48,996 nt of DNA, taken from NCBI RefSeq assembly GCF_016908495.1, contig NZ_JAFBDZ010000010.1:1-48996 (forward strand), given 5' to 3'. The notes beneath the pieces are model-generated. The model was not told where the DNA came from, made no database searches, and saw only the letters and a program-made list of their open reading frames with translations. Below, piece after piece: positions 36,869 to 48,162 of the stretch (positions are counted from its first letter, which is position 1; each line of letters opens with the position of its first letter). The stretch is from Rossellomorea pakistanensis. Lineage in GTDB: Bacteria > Bacillota > Bacilli > Bacillales > Bacillaceae_B. A program made the translations under genes and the position numbers.

Positions 36869-38322
36869 CCTAAAAGACTCTGTAAACGGTGTTTTACTTT
36901 GTCTTTCCCTAAAAGCTCAATAGCACTAGGGAGCTCTGGTCCATGTGTTTGCCCCGTCACAGCAACCCGGATTGGCATAAATAGCTTTTTCCCTTTATGA
37001 CCTGTAGACTTTTGAACAGCCTTAATGGAAGCTTTAATTTCCGCAGCCTCATATTGTTCTAATTCGTCAATTTCCTCCAAGAATGCCGCTAATACTTCTG
37101 GAACTTGTTCCTCATTTAGAACCTCTTTAGCGTCCTCATCATAGGACAAATCTTTATTAAAGAACATTTCCGAGAGTTCAACAATCTCAGCTCCGAAGCT
37201 CATTTGCTCTTGATAAAGACCAACTACTCCACGAGCCCATTCACGATCTGCCCCTGACATATTTTCATCTAATTTTCCTGCTTTCACTAAGTGTGGAAGA
37301 GATAATTCCACTACTTGGTCTAGGTCAAGGTTTTTCATATACTGATTATTCATCCAAGTCAGCTTTTGTTTGTCGAACACAGCAGGAGACTTAGATAAGC
37401 GTTCTGGATCGAATATCTCAACAAACTCATCGTGAGAAAATAGTTCCTCTTCTCCCTTAGGAGACCAGCCTAGCAGCGCAATAAAGTTGAATAATGCTTC
37501 TGGAAGATACCCTAGTTCTTCATACTGTTCAATAAATTGGATAATAGATTCATCACGTTTACTTAATTTCTTACGGCTTTCATTTACTATTAACGTCATA
37601 TGTCCGTAAACAGGCGCTTCCCATCCAAGAGCCTCAAAAATCATTAACTGCTTTGGAGTATTTGAAATATGGTCATCCCCACGTAAAACATGGGAGATTT
37701 TCATTAAATAATCATCGACCGCCACAGCAAAGTTATATGTAGGAGTCCCATCCTTTTTGACAATGACAAAGTCACCAATACCATCTGAATCAAATGAAAC
37801 TTCATCTTTAACGATGTCATTGAATGAATAAACTTTCCCTGGCTGGATTTTGAAGCGAATACTTGGCTCTCTTCCCTCTGCTTCTAACTCCGCTCTTTGT
37901 TCATCTGTAAGGTTACGGCATTTCCCTGAATAACGCGGCATTTCTCCACGAGCCTGTTGTGCCTCACGTTCTGCTTCAAGCTCTTCCTCTGTGCAATAAC
38001 ATGTGTATGCTAACCCTTTTTCAAGTAATTCATTATAGTATTTTTTATAAATATGGTTACGTTCAGATTGGCGGTATGGACCGAAATCCCCAGGTTTATC
38101 TACACTTTCATCCCAATCCATTCCAAGCCATTTAAGGTAGTTTAGCTGGCTCTCTTCTCCACCTTCGATATTTCTTTTCTTATCGGTGTCTTCAATACGG
38201 ATAATGAATTTCCCACCTACACTACGTGCATAAAGGTAGTTAAATAAAGCGGTTCTTGCATTTCCAATATGTAAATGTCCTGTTGGACTTGGTGCATAAC
38301 GAACTCTTATTTCACCTGACAT
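36865..38322 (-). CDS. gltX: Glutamyl-tRNA synthetase
   Basis: GluRS charges tRNA-Glu and, in Bacillus, also tRNA-Gln for later amidation. The 485-residue class I enzyme has the HIGH region [20 protein letters not shown] (residues 11-30), the KLSKRDES (KMSKS) loop near residue 250, and the C-terminal anticodon-binding helical domain. The four-residue CYCTEEELE zinc-like segment is also present. A good AGGAGG precedes the ATG. Confidence 0.98.
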   Translation of the reverse strand: MSGEIRVRYAPSPTGHLHIGNARTALFNYLYARSVGGKFIIRIEDTDKKRNIEGGEESQLNYLKWLGMDWDESVDKPGDFGPYRQSERNHIYKKYYNELLEKGLAYTCYCTEEELEAEREAQQARGEMPRYSGKCRNLTDEQRAELEAEGREPSIRFKIQPGKVYSFNDIVKDEVSFDSDGIGDFVIVKKDGTPTYNFAVAVDDYLMKISHVLRGDDHISNTPKQLMIFEALGWEAPVYGHMTLIVNESRKKLSKRDESIIQFIEQYEELGYLPEALFNFIALLGWSPKGEEELFSHDEFVEIFDPERLSKSPAVFDKQKLTWMNNQYMKNLDLDQVVELSLPHLVKAGKLDENMSGADREWARGVVGLYQEQMSFGAEIVELSEMFFNKDLSYDEDAKEVLNEEQVPEVLAAFLEEIDELEQYEAAEIKASIKAVQKSTGHKGKKLFMPIRVAVTGQTHGPELPSAIELLGKDKVKHRLQSLLG

Positions 38323-38367
38323 TTCAATTCCTCCTCATTATAAACATTACTTCTTAATCCTTGACTT

Positions 38368-38396
38368 ATTTTATCACCGTTAAATAAGTGGTTAAA
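38368..38396 (-). promoter_or_regulatory. Candidate gltX promoter
   Basis: A TTTAAC -35 and TAAAAT -10 are separated by 17 bases in the gap between ispF and gltX. The match is moderate. Confidence 0.4.
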
Positions 38397-38425
38397 GCGA
38401 AACTTCCATCATTTAATAGTAAAAA

Positions 38426-38908
38426 TTATTTTGAAGTAGCTTTTATCAAAATCGTAGCTTGAGCAGCAATTCCTTCTCCTCTTCCTGTAAAACCAAGCTT
38501 TTCTGTCGTCGTCGCTTTCACGTTCACCTGGCTAGTCTCTCCTTCAAGTAGACTTGCAATACGCTCTTTAAACTGTTCAATATATGGAGCCATCTTTGGC
38601 TTTTGAGCAATGATCGTACAATCAATATTCCCAAGCTCATACCCTTCTTGTTTCACAAGCTCCCAAACATGCCCTAAAAGTATAGCCGAGTCGGCGTCTT
38701 TAAATTCTGGGTCAGTATCAGGAAAGTGCTTTCCGATATCCCCTGCTCCAATAGCACCTAAACAAGCATCGGCAATTGTATGTAACAGCACATCAGCATC
38801 TGAATGACCAAGAAGTCCCTTTTCATAAGGAATTTCTATTCCACCCATAATAAGGGGTCTGCCTTCTGTTAACTGATGAACATCAAATCCTTGTCCAATT
38901 CTAAACAT
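38426..38908 (-). CDS. ispF: 2-C-methyl-D-erythritol 2,4-cyclodiphosphate synthase
   Basis: IspF forms the cyclic diphosphate in the MEP pathway to isoprenoids. The 160-residue trimeric enzyme has the metal ligands DVHQL (Asp8, His10) and the motif [19 protein letters not shown], plus the C-terminal [18 protein letters not shown]. It is three bases after ispD, so the two are co-translated. Confidence 0.97.
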   Translation of the reverse strand: MFRIGQGFDVHQLTEGRPLIMGGIEIPYEKGLLGHSDADVLLHTIADACLGAIGAGDIGKHFPDTDPEFKDADSAILLGHVWELVKQEGYELGNIDCTIIAQKPKMAPYIEQFKERIASLLEGETSQVNVKATTTEKLGFTGRGEGIAAQATILIKATSK

Positions 38909-38911
38909 TGA

Positions 38912-39601
38912 TTATACTCCTTTTCGCGACTTTTCAATAATGGCTTTTGCAAAATAAAGATCTTCTGGGGTTGTTAATTTTATATTATCATAATCACTTT
39001 CAACTACCGCCACTTTAACCCCTAACCTCTCAACTAATGAAGCATCATCCGTTCCAAAATACTGATCAGACGCGGCTTTCGAGTGGGCTTTTTCTAATAA
39101 AGAAACACGAAAAGCTTGTGGGGTTTGCACCATCCACAAGCTTGAGCGTTCAACGGTTTCTTGAACAAACCCGTTTGCCGCCTTCTTTATCGTGTCCTTA
39201 ACTGGAACCGCAGCAATTGCCGCTCCATCTATATTGACTCGGTTGACTAAAGAATCTATATGCTCTTTTTTAATAAAGGGACGCGCACCATCGTGTACAA
39301 GAACAATCCCTTCTTCATCAATGGTTTTAAGAGCGTTATATACACTGTCTTGGCGCTCTTTACCGCCCATTACAAATGGAGCTACCTTTGTTAAACCGAA
39401 ATCCTTTACCAAGTTAGAAAAAGCTTCTTTATCATCAGGATGGATTGAAAGAATAATCTGTTTACAATCTTGATCTGCTTCAAACACTTGCAGAGTATGA
39501 ACAATTACTGGGCGATCTTCCAATTGAAGCAATAGCTTATTTTTCCCTGCTCTCATTCTTTTCCCTTTTCCCGCAGCAGGAATGATAACTTGGTAGTTCA
39601 T
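38912..39601 (-). CDS. ispD: 2-C-methyl-D-erythritol 4-phosphate cytidylyltransferase
   Basis: IspD attaches CMP to methylerythritol phosphate. The 229-residue protein has the nucleotide-binding loop IIPAAGKGKRMRAGKNKLLL, the VHDGARPF motif, and GTDDASLVERLG. It is 18 bases after yacL and directly before ispF. Confidence 0.97.
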   Translation of the reverse strand: MNYQVIIPAAGKGKRMRAGKNKLLLQLEDRPVIVHTLQVFEADQDCKQIILSIHPDDKEAFSNLVKDFGLTKVAPFVMGGKERQDSVYNALKTIDEEGIVLVHDGARPFIKKEHIDSLVNRVNIDGAAIAAVPVKDTIKKAANGFVQETVERSSLWMVQTPQAFRVSLLEKAHSKAASDQYFGTDDASLVERLGVKVAVVESDYDNIKLTTPEDLYFAKAIIEKSRKGV

Positions 39602-39619
39602 TTTTTGTTTCTCCTTATC

Positions 39620-40705
39620 CTATAACGCTTTTTCTAATTGTTTTGGTTTAGCAAAAATCATTCTGCCCGCCGAGGTCTGCAGAACACTCGTCACAAGGAC
39701 ATCAATCGTTTTACCAATATAATTCCGCCCCTCTTCAACGACAATCATTGTACCGTCGTCAAGGTAAGCAATTCCTTGATTTTGCTCCTTACCATCTTTA
39801 ATGACTTGGACTAGAAGCTCTTCTCCAGGTAAGACAACAGGTTTTACTGCATTAGCTAGATCATTAATATTCAACACTTGAACACTCTGAAGATCACAAA
39901 CTTTATTTAAGTTAAAATCATTTGTTACGACGATCCCATTGGTAATCTTAGCAAGTTTGACTAGCTTACTATCCACTTCTTGAATTTCTTCAAAATCACC
40001 TTCATAGATTTGCACCTCGACAGGAAGTTCTTTTTGAATTCGATTAAGGATATCTAATCCTCTCCGTCCACGATTTCGTTTCAGAACATCTGAGGAGTCG
40101 GCAATATGCTGAAGTTCTTCTAGGACAAACTGCGGAATAACAATAATCCCATCTAGGAATCCAGTCTGACAAATATCTGCAATCCGTCCATCGATGATAA
40201 CGCTTGTATCTAATATTTTTAACGTTTTAACAGCGTCATCTATTTCTTCTTCTGGTTTTTTCTTACCTTTATTAGCCATCGAAAATAAATTAATTAATTC
40301 ATCTCTCTTTTTGAACCCGACTTGAAATCCTAAGTATCCTAACAATAGGGTCAGAAGAATGGGAACAACCGTGTTTACAATTGGAATTTCCATTTTATTA
40401 AGTGGAATACCAAATAAATACGCCATGATTAGACCAAAAATAAGACCTAAACTTCCAAATAAAATATCCGTAACGGGAGCTTTCACTAATGTATCTTCAA
40501 ACCAATTCACAAATCCTACTACATAATCAACTGCCCAAAAGGTTAAGAGATAAAAAATAATTGCTCCTAAAATGGCAGCCATATACGGGTTATTAATAAA
40601 AGGAATGTCTGAAATATTTAATAGACCTAAAAGATCGGGAAGAAGGAAAATTCCCAGTGTCCCTCCGCTGATAAGAAAGCACACTTGTACGATTCTTTTT
40701 AACAT
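39620..40705 (-). CDS. yacL: PIN/TRAM-domain membrane protein YacL
   Basis: This 361-residue protein has four hydrophobic segments in the first about 130 residues (for example [18 protein letters not shown]), a PIN-like nuclease domain ([20 protein letters not shown], with later conserved Asp in [11 protein letters not shown]), and a C-terminal TRAM domain ([20 protein letters not shown]). The family is widespread in Firmicutes next to disA or ispD; its role is not established, and RNase activity at the membrane is an inference. Confidence 0.9.
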   Translation of the reverse strand: MLKRIVQVCFLISGGTLGIFLLPDLLGLLNISDIPFINNPYMAAILGAIIFYLLTFWAVDYVVGFVNWFEDTLVKAPVTDILFGSLGLIFGLIMAYLFGIPLNKMEIPIVNTVVPILLTLLLGYLGFQVGFKKRDELINLFSMANKGKKKPEEEIDDAVKTLKILDTSVIIDGRIADICQTGFLDGIIVIPQFVLEELQHIADSSDVLKRNRGRRGLDILNRIQKELPVEVQIYEGDFEEIQEVDSKLVKLAKITNGIVVTNDFNLNKVCDLQSVQVLNINDLANAVKPVVLPGEELLVQVIKDGKEQNQGIAYLDDGTMIVVEEGRNYIGKTIDVLVTSVLQTSAGRMIFAKPKQLEKAL

Positions 40706-40924
40706 CCCCTCACCTCCTTCTAATCATTATAAACAATTTCCTATTTTTGAAACGTGTGAAAAGAGAATATTTTTTGAATGTAACAGAAACGAAATCTATT
40801 TGTTATATCAGTATAATAAAAAAGGATAGAGTCCCTTTGTTGCAAGGCTATCACATTTCAAAGTTGATTGTCAATTTTTTGAAAAAATTATATTTTATCA
40901 TACTAGTTAAGTTCAAACAATACC

Positions 40925-41998
40925 CTATAACTGGCGATCGGCAAATATTTGCTCTTTGATAAGCTTTAGACCTTGTTTGATTTTACGTGCTCGAACCTCT
41001 CCAATCCCTTCAACATCATCCAATTCCTCAACGGTTGCTTTTACCACATTAGGTAAAATCGAAAAGGAAGTGATTAGGTTTTCAATTATGACAATCGGCA
41101 GTCGCGGAATCTTATTCAGTACTCTATACCCTCTTGGACAAATCCCATCATCCAAATGAATGTATCCATTGTAGCCGAGTAATTTCAAAAGGACCATATC
41201 ATCTAATACTTCAGAATGAACCAATTCCTGAAACTTATATAATATTTCAAACGGCTTAACATTTCTGTCACTAGCATAATCACGAATGATCAGCATGGCT
41301 TCTTCCTCAATATCCGATAGAAGTTCATTCATTTGAAGACGAATTAATCTGCCTTCTGTCCCTAGCTCACTCAAATAGGTCAAAAGTTCATTTTTTATTC
41401 TAAGGACCATTTCAAATCGATGTAACACTTGAAGTAAATCACTATACGTGACAAGTTCTTCAAACTCTATGACGGATAAATTCGAAATACTTTGGTCTAA
41501 TACGACTTTATACTTTTCTAAAGTTTGAATCGCTTGATTTGCTTTTGTTAAAATCACGGAAATATCTTTTAGTGCATATCGAAAATTACCTTGATACAAT
41601 GTAATGACATTTCTTCTTTGTGAAATCGCAATCACGAGCGCCTTTGTCTGTTTCGCTACACGTTCTGCCGTACGGTGACGCATTCCTGTTTCTGAAGAAG
41701 GAACGGTAGCATCTGGGGCAAGCTGGGCATTTGCAAGAATAATTTTACTTCCAGCATCATTGAGGATAATCGCCCCATCCATCTTCGCTAATTCGTATAA
41801 ATAGCTAGGAGAAAAAACACTATTAATATGGAATCCTCCATCCATGAGTGACCTTACTTTGTCGTTATATCCTACAACAATTAGACCACCCGTATTTGCG
41901 CGTAAAACATTATCTATCCCTTCCCTTATTGGAGAGCCGGGAGCAACAAATTGCAAGATATCGGACATCGATTTTTCAGCCGTTTTCTTATCCTCCAT
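40925..41998 (-). CDS. disA: DNA integrity scanning diadenylate cyclase DisA
   Basis: DisA makes c-di-AMP from two ATP and scans DNA for lesions. The 357-residue protein has the DAC domain with the catalytic DGA (residues 74-76) and RHR (107-109, in [14 protein letters not shown]) motifs, a helical spine, and a C-terminal helix-hairpin-helix domain ([20 protein letters not shown]). It starts five bases after radA; RadA is a known modulator of DisA activity. Confidence 0.97.
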   Translation of the reverse strand: MEDKKTAEKSMSDILQFVAPGSPIREGIDNVLRANTGGLIVVGYNDKVRSLMDGGFHINSVFSPSYLYELAKMDGAIILNDAGSKIILANAQLAPDATVPSSETGMRHRTAERVAKQTKALVIAISQRRNVITLYQGNFRYALKDISVILTKANQAIQTLEKYKVVLDQSISNLSVIEFEELVTYSDLLQVLHRFEMVLRIKNELLTYLSELGTEGRLIRLQMNELLSDIEEEAMLIIRDYASDRNVKPFEILYKFQELVHSEVLDDMVLLKLLGYNGYIHLDDGICPRGYRVLNKIPRLPIVIIENLITSFSILPNVVKATVEELDDVEGIGEVRARKIKQGLKLIKEQIFADRQL

Positions 41999-42003
41999 CC
42001 ACT

Positions 42004-43380
42004 CTATCCTCCTAATGCGTACTTTAACGCTTCGTTAATATTTGTTACTCCGATTATTTCAATACCGGAAGGCACTTTCCATCCACCGATATTATTTCTA
42101 GGAATGATAACCCTTTTAAATCCTAGCTTTGTTGCCTCCTGAACACGCTGTTCGATTCTCGACACCCTTCTTATTTCCCCTGTTAACCCTACTTCGCCGA
42201 TAATACAGTCCTGTGCATCGGATGTTTGATCTCTAAAGCTTGATGCGATACTGACTGCAATAGCTAAATCAACTGCCGGTTCATCTAATTTCATCCCACC
42301 AGCGACCTTTAAATAGGCATCTTGATGTTGTAAAAGCATTCCTGCCCTTTTTTCAAGAACGGCCATAATAAGAGAGACACGGGCTTGATCTATTCCTGTA
42401 GCCATCCTTCTTGGATTGTTAAAGCTAGTCGGAGTAATTAATGCTTGTATTTCGACAAGAACGGGTCTCGTTCCTTCCATTGAGGCCACAACTGTTGAAC
42501 CCGCTGCACCTTGAGAGCGTTCTTCCAAGAAAATTTCAGACGGGTTTTCCACTTCCTCCAAGCCTAGTTCTTTCATTTCAAAAATACCCATTTCATTTGT
42601 TGACCCAAATCGATTCTTTACCGCTCGAAGGATACGATACGAATGGTGTCTTTCTCCTTCAAAATATAAAACGGTATCCACCATGTGCTCTAACAACCTT
42701 GGTCCAGCAATGGACCCTTCTTTAGTAACATGCCCGACAATAAAAACGGCAATTCCCTTTGTTTTCGCAATTCTCATCAGTTCGGAAGTACACTCTCTCA
42801 CCTGCGATACACTTCCAGGTGCTGATGTGACCTCAGGATGGAAAACAGTTTGAATGGAGTCCACAATAACAAAATCAGGAGATAGAGATTCAATCGTTTG
42901 GGAGATGGATTCTAGATTTGTTTCAGAATAAATATATAAATCTTCCGCTTTGATTTCCAAGCGGTCTGCTCTAAGCTTAGTTTGTTTAATAGATTCCTCT
43001 CCAGAAATATATAACACTTTGTGCTTAACCGCTGCTAGCTGAGAAGAAACTTGAAGTAAAAGTGTGGATTTTCCAATTCCTGGGTCACCGCCAATTAACA
43101 CCAAGGATCCTGGAACAACCCCCCCACCTAATACTCTGTTCAATTCCTTTGATTGTGTAAGAACACGGGGTTCTTCCTTTGATTCAACGGAAATTAACTT
43201 CTCAGGTTTAGATGGCGTTGTAGAAGAACTATGTATAAAGGCTCCTTTAGGTTGTTTACCGGTGATTTCCACCTCTTCGACCATCTTATTCCACTCACCG
43301 CACCCTGGGCATCTTCCCATCCATTTTGCCGATTCATAACCACAAGATTGACACATAAACTTTGTTTTCTTTTTCGCCAC
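42004..43380 (-). CDS. radA: DNA repair helicase RadA (Sms)
   Basis: RadA extends strand exchange during recombinational repair. The 458-residue protein has an N-terminal four-cysteine zinc finger (Cys10, 13, 24, 27), Walker [11 protein letters not shown] (97-106), the RadA-specific KNRFG motif (255-259) and a C-terminal Lon-like domain. The start is GTG, eight bases after AGAGGA. It follows the clpC terminator with its own promoter, and directly precedes disA. Confidence 0.97.
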   Translation of the reverse strand: MAKKKTKFMCQSCGYESAKWMGRCPGCGEWNKMVEEVEITGKQPKGAFIHSSSTTPSKPEKLISVESKEEPRVLTQSKELNRVLGGGVVPGSLVLIGGDPGIGKSTLLLQVSSQLAAVKHKVLYISGEESIKQTKLRADRLEIKAEDLYIYSETNLESISQTIESLSPDFVIVDSIQTVFHPEVTSAPGSVSQVRECTSELMRIAKTKGIAVFIVGHVTKEGSIAGPRLLEHMVDTVLYFEGERHHSYRILRAVKNRFGSTNEMGIFEMKELGLEEVENPSEIFLEERSQGAAGSTVVASMEGTRPVLVEIQALITPTSFNNPRRMATGIDQARVSLIMAVLEKRAGMLLQHQDAYLKVAGGMKLDEPAVDLAIAVSIASSFRDQTSDAQDCIIGEVGLTGEIRRVSRIEQRVQEATKLGFKRVIIPRNNIGGWKVPSGIEIIGVTNINEALKYALGG

Positions 43381-43447
43381 ACTTAACGTCCTCTCTACCT
43401 TATCTATAGTATGTTAACGCTTCTACTTGAATTCTTTTTTTGAGATG

Positions 43448-43476
43448 ATTGTAACTGTTTTCCGTAATGGATTCAA
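43448..43476 (-). promoter_or_regulatory. Candidate promoter of radA-disA
   Basis: TTGAAT and TACAAT are separated by 17 bases between the clpC terminator and radA. It could keep radA-disA expressed when the CtsR-controlled promoter is off. Confidence 0.6.
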
Positions 43477-43504
43477 TCAATATTACTTCCACAGAGTTGG
43501 ATAT

Positions 43505-43538
43505 AAAAAAAAGGTACGCGATTACATCCACGCGTACC
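43505..43538 (-). terminator. Terminator of the ctsR-mcsAB-clpC operon
   Basis: A perfect 8-bp GC-rich stem (GGTACGCG / CGCGTACC) with a ten-base loop is followed by eight T on the minus strand. It begins 11 bases after the clpC stop codon. Confidence 0.93.
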
Positions 43539-43549
43539 TCTATTAACTA

Positions 43550-45991
43550 TTAGGAAACCGTTGAACTAGCCTCTTTTATTTTGACAGTGAAGTCATTATC
43601 TTCAACGTCAATCACCACACTTTGACCTGTTAACACTTTTCCTTTTAGTAGCTCTTCTGAAAGGCGATCTTCAATATGTTTTTGTATCGCGCGACGGAGC
43701 GGGCGTGCACCATATTCAGGATCGTACCCTTCGCCTGCAATCTTCTCTTTAGCCTCTTCTGTTAGCTTAAGCTCGATGTCTTGTTCTTGCAGACGTTTTG
43801 TCAGCTGATTCGACATAAGCGAAACGATATGCTTTAAGTGTGATTTTTCAAGAGAATGGAACACAATCGTTTCATCGATACGGTTTAGGAATTCAGGACG
43901 GAAGGCTTTCTTTAGCTCTTCCATTACTTTTCCTTTCATATCTTTATAATCATGTTGGTCATCACCGATATTAAATCCAACATGCTTATTACGTTTAAGT
44001 GCTTCTGCACCAACATTAGATGTCATGATTAATACGGTATTTCTAAAGTCAACTGTACGCCCTTTAGAGTCGGTCAAACGACCATCCTCTAATACCTGAA
44101 GTAAAATATTAAACACATCTGGGTGTGCTTTTTCAATCTCATCTAATAGAATAACCGAGTAAGGCTTTCTCCTTACTTTCTCCGTTAATTGACCACCCTC
44201 TTCATATCCCACATATCCTGGAGGAGAACCAACAAGTCTAGATGTAGAATGCTTCTCCATGTATTCAGACATATCAATACGAATCATGGCATCCTCGTCA
44301 CCAAACATGGCTTCTGCTAATGCACGACCTAGCTCGGTTTTTCCTACTCCTGTTGGCCCTAGGAAAATAAACGAACCAATAGGTCTCTTTGGATCCTTTA
44401 AACCTGCACGGGCACGTCTAACAGCTTTGGATACAGCGATTACAGCTTCCTCTTGACCAATGACTCTTGAATGTAAAATCTCCTCAAGCTTTAATAATTT
44501 CTCCGTTTCTGTTTGCGCCAGTTTAGAAACGGGTACTCCCGTCCAGCTAGAAACGACCTTCGCAATATCTTCCACACTCACTTCTGTGTTTTCTTGACCT
44601 TGCTTCTCTTTCCACGTTTTCTTCGTTTCTTCTAGCTCTTCACGTAAGCGCTGTTCTGTATCACGTAATGATGCAGCTTTTTCGAATTCTTGACTTTGAA
44701 CCGAAGCATCTTTTTCTTTACGAATTTCTTCTAGCTTGATTTCAAGTTCTTTCAAATTCGGTGGAGTCGTATAAGAACGTAAACGTACCTTTGAACCTGC
44801 TTCATCAATTAAGTCAATCGCTTTATCCGGTAAGAAACGATCAGAGATATACCGGTCCGAAAGCTTAACAGCTGCTTCAATTGCCTCATCTGTAATCGAT
44901 ACTCTATGGTGGGCTTCATAACGATCCCGTAGCCCTTTTAAAATTTGAATGGACTCTTCTGCTGTAGGCTCATCGACTTGAATTGGCTGGAATCTTCTTT
45001 CAAGAGCCGCGTCTTTTTCAATATATTTTCGGTATTCATCAAGCGTTGTTGCTCCAATACACTGTAATTCACCACGTGCAAGCGAAGGTTTTAAAATGTT
45101 TGAAGCATCAATAGCTCCTTCTGCTCCACCTGCTCCAATGAGTGTATGAAGTTCATCAATGAAAAGAATAATATTACCTGCCTGACGAATTTCGTCCATT
45201 ACCTTTTTCAAGCGATCTTCAAATTCACCACGATATTTTGTTCCAGCCACCACTGTCCCCATGTCAAGGGTCATTACTCGTTTATCTCTTAAGATTTCTG
45301 GTACTTCATTAGAGACAATTTGCTGAGCTAACCCTTCTGCAATGGCTGTTTTCCCTACACCTGGCTCCCCAATGAGTACAGGGTTGTTCTTTGTTCTTCT
45401 ACTTAGAACTTCAATGACCCTTTGAATTTCTTTGCTACGCCCGATAACCGGATCTAAGCTTCCTTCACGTGCTATAGAGGTTAAATCCCTTGCTAAACTA
45501 TCAAGGGTTGGAGTATTGGCACTTGCATTAGAGCCACCTTGATGATTACTTGATTCACTACTTCCTAATAGTTGAAGAACTTGTTGTCGGGCTTTATTCA
45601 AGCTAACTCCAAGATTCGTCAGTACTCGAGCAGCTACACCTTCTCCCTCGCGAATTAAGCCTAGCAGAATATGCTCTGTTCCAACATATGAATGTCCTAA
45701 TTTACGAGCTTCATCCATTGAAAGCTCGATTACTTTTTTAGCTCTAGGAGTATAGTGAATTGTCTGTGCCTGCTCTTTTCCTTTCCCAATTAAGCCCTCT
45801 ACTTCCTTTTGAATTTTTTCAGGACTTAAACCTAATGCAGTAAGAGCTTTAGCGGCAATCCCTTCTCCTTCTCTAACAAGCCCTAATAGAATATGCTCTG
45901 TACCAATATTGTTGTGAGAGAGGCGTATTGCCTCTTCTTGTGCTAAAGCTAATACCTTTTGTGCTCTTTCTGTAAATCGACCAAACATCAT
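43550..45991 (-). CDS. clpC: ATP-dependent Clp protease ATPase subunit ClpC
   Basis: ClpC unfolds substrates for ClpP, including phospho-arginine-tagged proteins delivered after McsB action. The 813-residue Hsp100 protein has the repeated N domain ([16 protein letters not shown]; two [13 protein letters not shown] / [13 protein letters not shown] copies), two AAA+ modules (Walker A GEPGVGKT and GPTGVGKT), a middle coiled-coil domain with the UVR-like segment [20 protein letters not shown], and the ClpP loop region VGFNIG. It is the last gene of the operon. Confidence 0.98.
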   Translation of the reverse strand: MMFGRFTERAQKVLALAQEEAIRLSHNNIGTEHILLGLVREGEGIAAKALTALGLSPEKIQKEVEGLIGKGKEQAQTIHYTPRAKKVIELSMDEARKLGHSYVGTEHILLGLIREGEGVAARVLTNLGVSLNKARQQVLQLLGSSESSNHQGGSNASANTPTLDSLARDLTSIAREGSLDPVIGRSKEIQRVIEVLSRRTKNNPVLIGEPGVGKTAIAEGLAQQIVSNEVPEILRDKRVMTLDMGTVVAGTKYRGEFEDRLKKVMDEIRQAGNIILFIDELHTLIGAGGAEGAIDASNILKPSLARGELQCIGATTLDEYRKYIEKDAALERRFQPIQVDEPTAEESIQILKGLRDRYEAHHRVSITDEAIEAAVKLSDRYISDRFLPDKAIDLIDEAGSKVRLRSYTTPPNLKELEIKLEEIRKEKDASVQSQEFEKAASLRDTEQRLREELEETKKTWKEKQGQENTEVSVEDIAKVVSSWTGVPVSKLAQTETEKLLKLEEILHSRVIGQEEAVIAVSKAVRRARAGLKDPKRPIGSFIFLGPTGVGKTELGRALAEAMFGDEDAMIRIDMSEYMEKHSTSRLVGSPPGYVGYEEGGQLTEKVRRKPYSVILLDEIEKAHPDVFNILLQVLEDGRLTDSKGRTVDFRNTVLIMTSNVGAEALKRNKHVGFNIGDDQHDYKDMKGKVMEELKKAFRPEFLNRIDETIVFHSLEKSHLKHIVSLMSNQLTKRLQEQDIELKLTEEAKEKIAGEGYDPEYGARPLRRAIQKHIEDRLSEELLKGKVLTGQSVVIDVEDNDFTVKIKEASSTVS

Positions 45992-45993
45992 AA

Positions 45994-47073
45994 CTATTCC
46001 TCCTCGCTTGTTTGATTCTCAAGATTAAGTCTTGCTCGAATTAATGTCGCTCTTCTAACATCTCTTTCATTTGGACTCAGCGGCCCTCCTGAATATTGTT
46101 GAAGAAATCCTGGTTGAGTAAGAATCATTAGTTCATTTAATATATTCTTAGAAACATTTCTTATATACCCTAAGTCAATTCCTAATCTTACATCTGATAA
46201 ACAAGTGGCTGCTTCCTTCGACTCTATTATTCGGCAATTTTCAAGTACGCCATAGGATCGAAACACCCTGTCCTCTAATTGTATGTTTGAGGTTTTAACT
46301 AATGCGTCTCGGGCAGCCTGTTCCTGTGCAATTAACTGTTTAACAACACCTAATAAATCATCTACTATATCTTCTTCTGATTTCCCTAATGTCATTTGGT
46401 TAGAAATCTGAAAGATATTACCTAATGCTTCGCTACCTTCCCCATAAATTCCTCTAACAACCAATCCTAATTGATTAATAGCAGGAATAATTTTATTCAT
46501 TTTATTTGCAAGCGTAAGACCCGGAAGGTGAATCATTACAGATGCCCTAAGCCCTGTACCGACATTTGTGGGGCAGCTTGTTAAATATCCACGTTTTTCA
46601 TGGAACGCAAAATCGAATTTACTTTCTAACCAATTGTCCATTTCTTCAGCTTTTTGTAACGCTTCAGTAAGCTGTAACCCAGGATACAAACATTGTATTC
46701 GAAAATGATCCTCTTCGTTGATCATGATACTAATATCTTCATTATCAGAGAGTATGACAGCACCGTGCCTTGACCTTTCTACTAAGTTCGGACTAATAAG
46801 GTGCTTCTCCATAAGTACTCTTTTTTGAAGAGATTGCAACTCATCCATTAACAAAAACTCTGGCTTTTTATTATCAATTAATTGTTCTTCTAAAAAGTAT
46901 TTGACACCATCAACGATCTGTTTGGCATCTTTAGAAGTAAAGAGGGTCGGAAACAAGAAATCCCTTAAGTTTCTTGCTAATCGGATTCTCGTGCTTAAAA
47001 CAATATCTGAATACGGCCCCTCTTCACTCATCCAGGAGCTCACAGCTTGATTCAAAAACTTTTCCATAGACAT
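45994..47073 (-). CDS. mcsB: Protein arginine kinase McsB
   Basis: McsB phosphorylates arginines on misfolded proteins and on CtsR, marking them for ClpCP. The 359-residue phosphagen-kinase-like protein has the [10 protein letters not shown] nucleotide-binding segment, the catalytic loop region [20 protein letters not shown], and the C-terminal [13 protein letters not shown]. The first ATG is used (six bases after GGAGGGGG). It overlaps mcsA by one base. Confidence 0.97.
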   Translation of the reverse strand: MSMEKFLNQAVSSWMSEEGPYSDIVLSTRIRLARNLRDFLFPTLFTSKDAKQIVDGVKYFLEEQLIDNKKPEFLLMDELQSLQKRVLMEKHLISPNLVERSRHGAVILSDNEDISIMINEEDHFRIQCLYPGLQLTEALQKAEEMDNWLESKFDFAFHEKRGYLTSCPTNVGTGLRASVMIHLPGLTLANKMNKIIPAINQLGLVVRGIYGEGSEALGNIFQISNQMTLGKSEEDIVDDLLGVVKQLIAQEQAARDALVKTSNIQLEDRVFRSYGVLENCRIIESKEAATCLSDVRLGIDLGYIRNVSKNILNELMILTQPGFLQQYSGGPLSPNERDVRRATLIRARLNLENQTSEEE

Positions 47074-47615
47074 TACTGTCCCCCTCCATTCTTTAAGTTC
47101 TTTTCAAGGGAACGTACTTCGTCTCGAATCTCCGCTGCTTTTTCAAACTCTTCCTGTTGAATTAACTCTTGTAAATGAGCTTTTAACTGCAAAATTTTCT
47201 TTTTGACATGAATTTCTCCACCAATTCTTTGTGGGATCTTACCGTGATGTTCCACATTCCCACTATGAACACGCTTTAAAATTGGATCAAGATAATCTTT
47301 AAAAGTTTCATAGCAGTTTGCACATCCAAAACGACCGACCTCAACAAATTTATCAAAGGTCATTTTACATTTATTGCATTGAAGAACACTACTTGATGAA
47401 AAAGGTTCCTCTGTCGGCTTTTGCATTGCTGCATTCATATTAAAAAGACCAGCCAGTAAGTTGTTTACTGAAAACCCAGGACTACCTCCAAACATAAACA
47501 TCTCACCTTTTCCTTGGGCACATCCTTCACAAAGATGGACTTCCGTTTTTTCCCCGTTAACCACCTGTGTAAAGCGGAGAGTCGCAGGTCTTTCGTTACA
47601 TTCCTGACAATTCAT
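47073..47615 (-). CDS. mcsA: McsB activator McsA
   Basis: McsA activates the McsB kinase and responds to metal and thiol stress. The 180-residue protein has two pairs of CXXC zinc motifs: [15 protein letters not shown] with CEGC, and [19 protein letters not shown] with CANC, then a C-terminal UVR helix ([20 protein letters not shown]) that contacts McsB. It lies between ctsR and mcsB. Confidence 0.96.
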   Translation of the reverse strand: MNCQECNERPATLRFTQVVNGEKTEVHLCEGCAQGKGEMFMFGGSPGFSVNNLLAGLFNMNAAMQKPTEEPFSSSSVLQCNKCKMTFDKFVEVGRFGCANCYETFKDYLDPILKRVHSGNVEHHGKIPQRIGGEIHVKKKILQLKAHLQELIQQEEFEKAAEIRDEVRSLEKNLKNGGGQ

Positions 47616-47629
47616 TCATTCTCTCTCCC

Positions 47630-48091
47630 TTATTTATATTTCAATGTTTCTAACATCGCTTTTAACATCCTTGCCCTAAGCTCATCACGCTCAGGCAAAT
47701 CCATGTATATAACCGATCGATCCATCACACTAATCATTATCTTGGCTTCTCTCGGAGAGATCACGTTCTCTTCTACTAGTCGAGAAATCACATCGACGGC
47801 TGCTGCTTGTGGAATTCGGTGCGAAAATAAGGTCAGGAGATGATCAATGAGATGGGCCTGATCATGAGATTTCACTTTCATGATACGGATATAGCCTCCC
47901 CCCCCTCTTTTACTCTCAACCATATATCCTCTTTCTATCGTAAAACGTGTATTAATAACATAATTAATTTGTGAGGGGACGCATTGAAACTTATCTGCAA
48001 TCTCACTTCTCTTTATTTCTACTATTTCACTGCCAGTAGCCTCTAAAACATTTTTGAGGTAACTTTCAATGATATCGGAAATATTCCTCAT
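47630..48091 (-). CDS. ctsR: Class III heat-shock repressor CtsR
   Basis: CtsR represses clp genes and loses DNA binding on heat or when McsB acts. The 153-residue protein has an N-terminal winged helix-turn-helix (RSEIADKFQCVPSQINYVIN), the wing with the tetraglycine thermosensor ESKRGGGGYIRI, and the C-terminal dimerisation domain. It is first in its own operon, 14 bases from mcsA, with a CtsR operator just upstream. Confidence 0.97.
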   Translation of the reverse strand: MRNISDIIESYLKNVLEATGSEIVEIKRSEIADKFQCVPSQINYVINTRFTIERGYMVESKRGGGGYIRIMKVKSHDQAHLIDHLLTLFSHRIPQAAAVDVISRLVEENVISPREAKIMISVMDRSVIYMDLPERDELRARMLKAMLETLKYK

Positions 48092-48106
48092 CAGTCCTCC
48101 TCCTCT

Positions 48107-48129
48107 TTTGACTTTGACTATATTTGACG
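48107..48129 (-). promoter_or_regulatory. CtsR operator (tandem GTCAAA repeats)
   Basis: On the minus strand CGTCAAATATAGTCAAA agrees with the CtsR heptad repeat (GGTCAAA-NAN-GGTCAAA type) in almost every position, and a third GTCAAA copy follows at once. It begins four bases downstream of the -10 hexamer, over the start of transcription, and ends about 15 bases before the ctsR ATG, fitting autorepression of the whole stress operon. Confidence 0.9.
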
Positions 48130-48132
48130 TTA

Positions 48133-48162
48133 ATTATACAATAAATAATCTCCAGTTGGCAA
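48133..48162 (-). promoter_or_regulatory. Sigma-A promoter of the ctsR operon
   Basis: A TTGCCA -35 and a perfect TATAAT -10 are separated by 18 bases, directly upstream of the CtsR operator. Confidence 0.75.

Noticed and set aside
40706..40924. A TTGACA at the disA-yacL gap as a yacL promoter
   Set aside because: No acceptable -10 at 16-18 bases; several AT-rich alternatives, none convincing.
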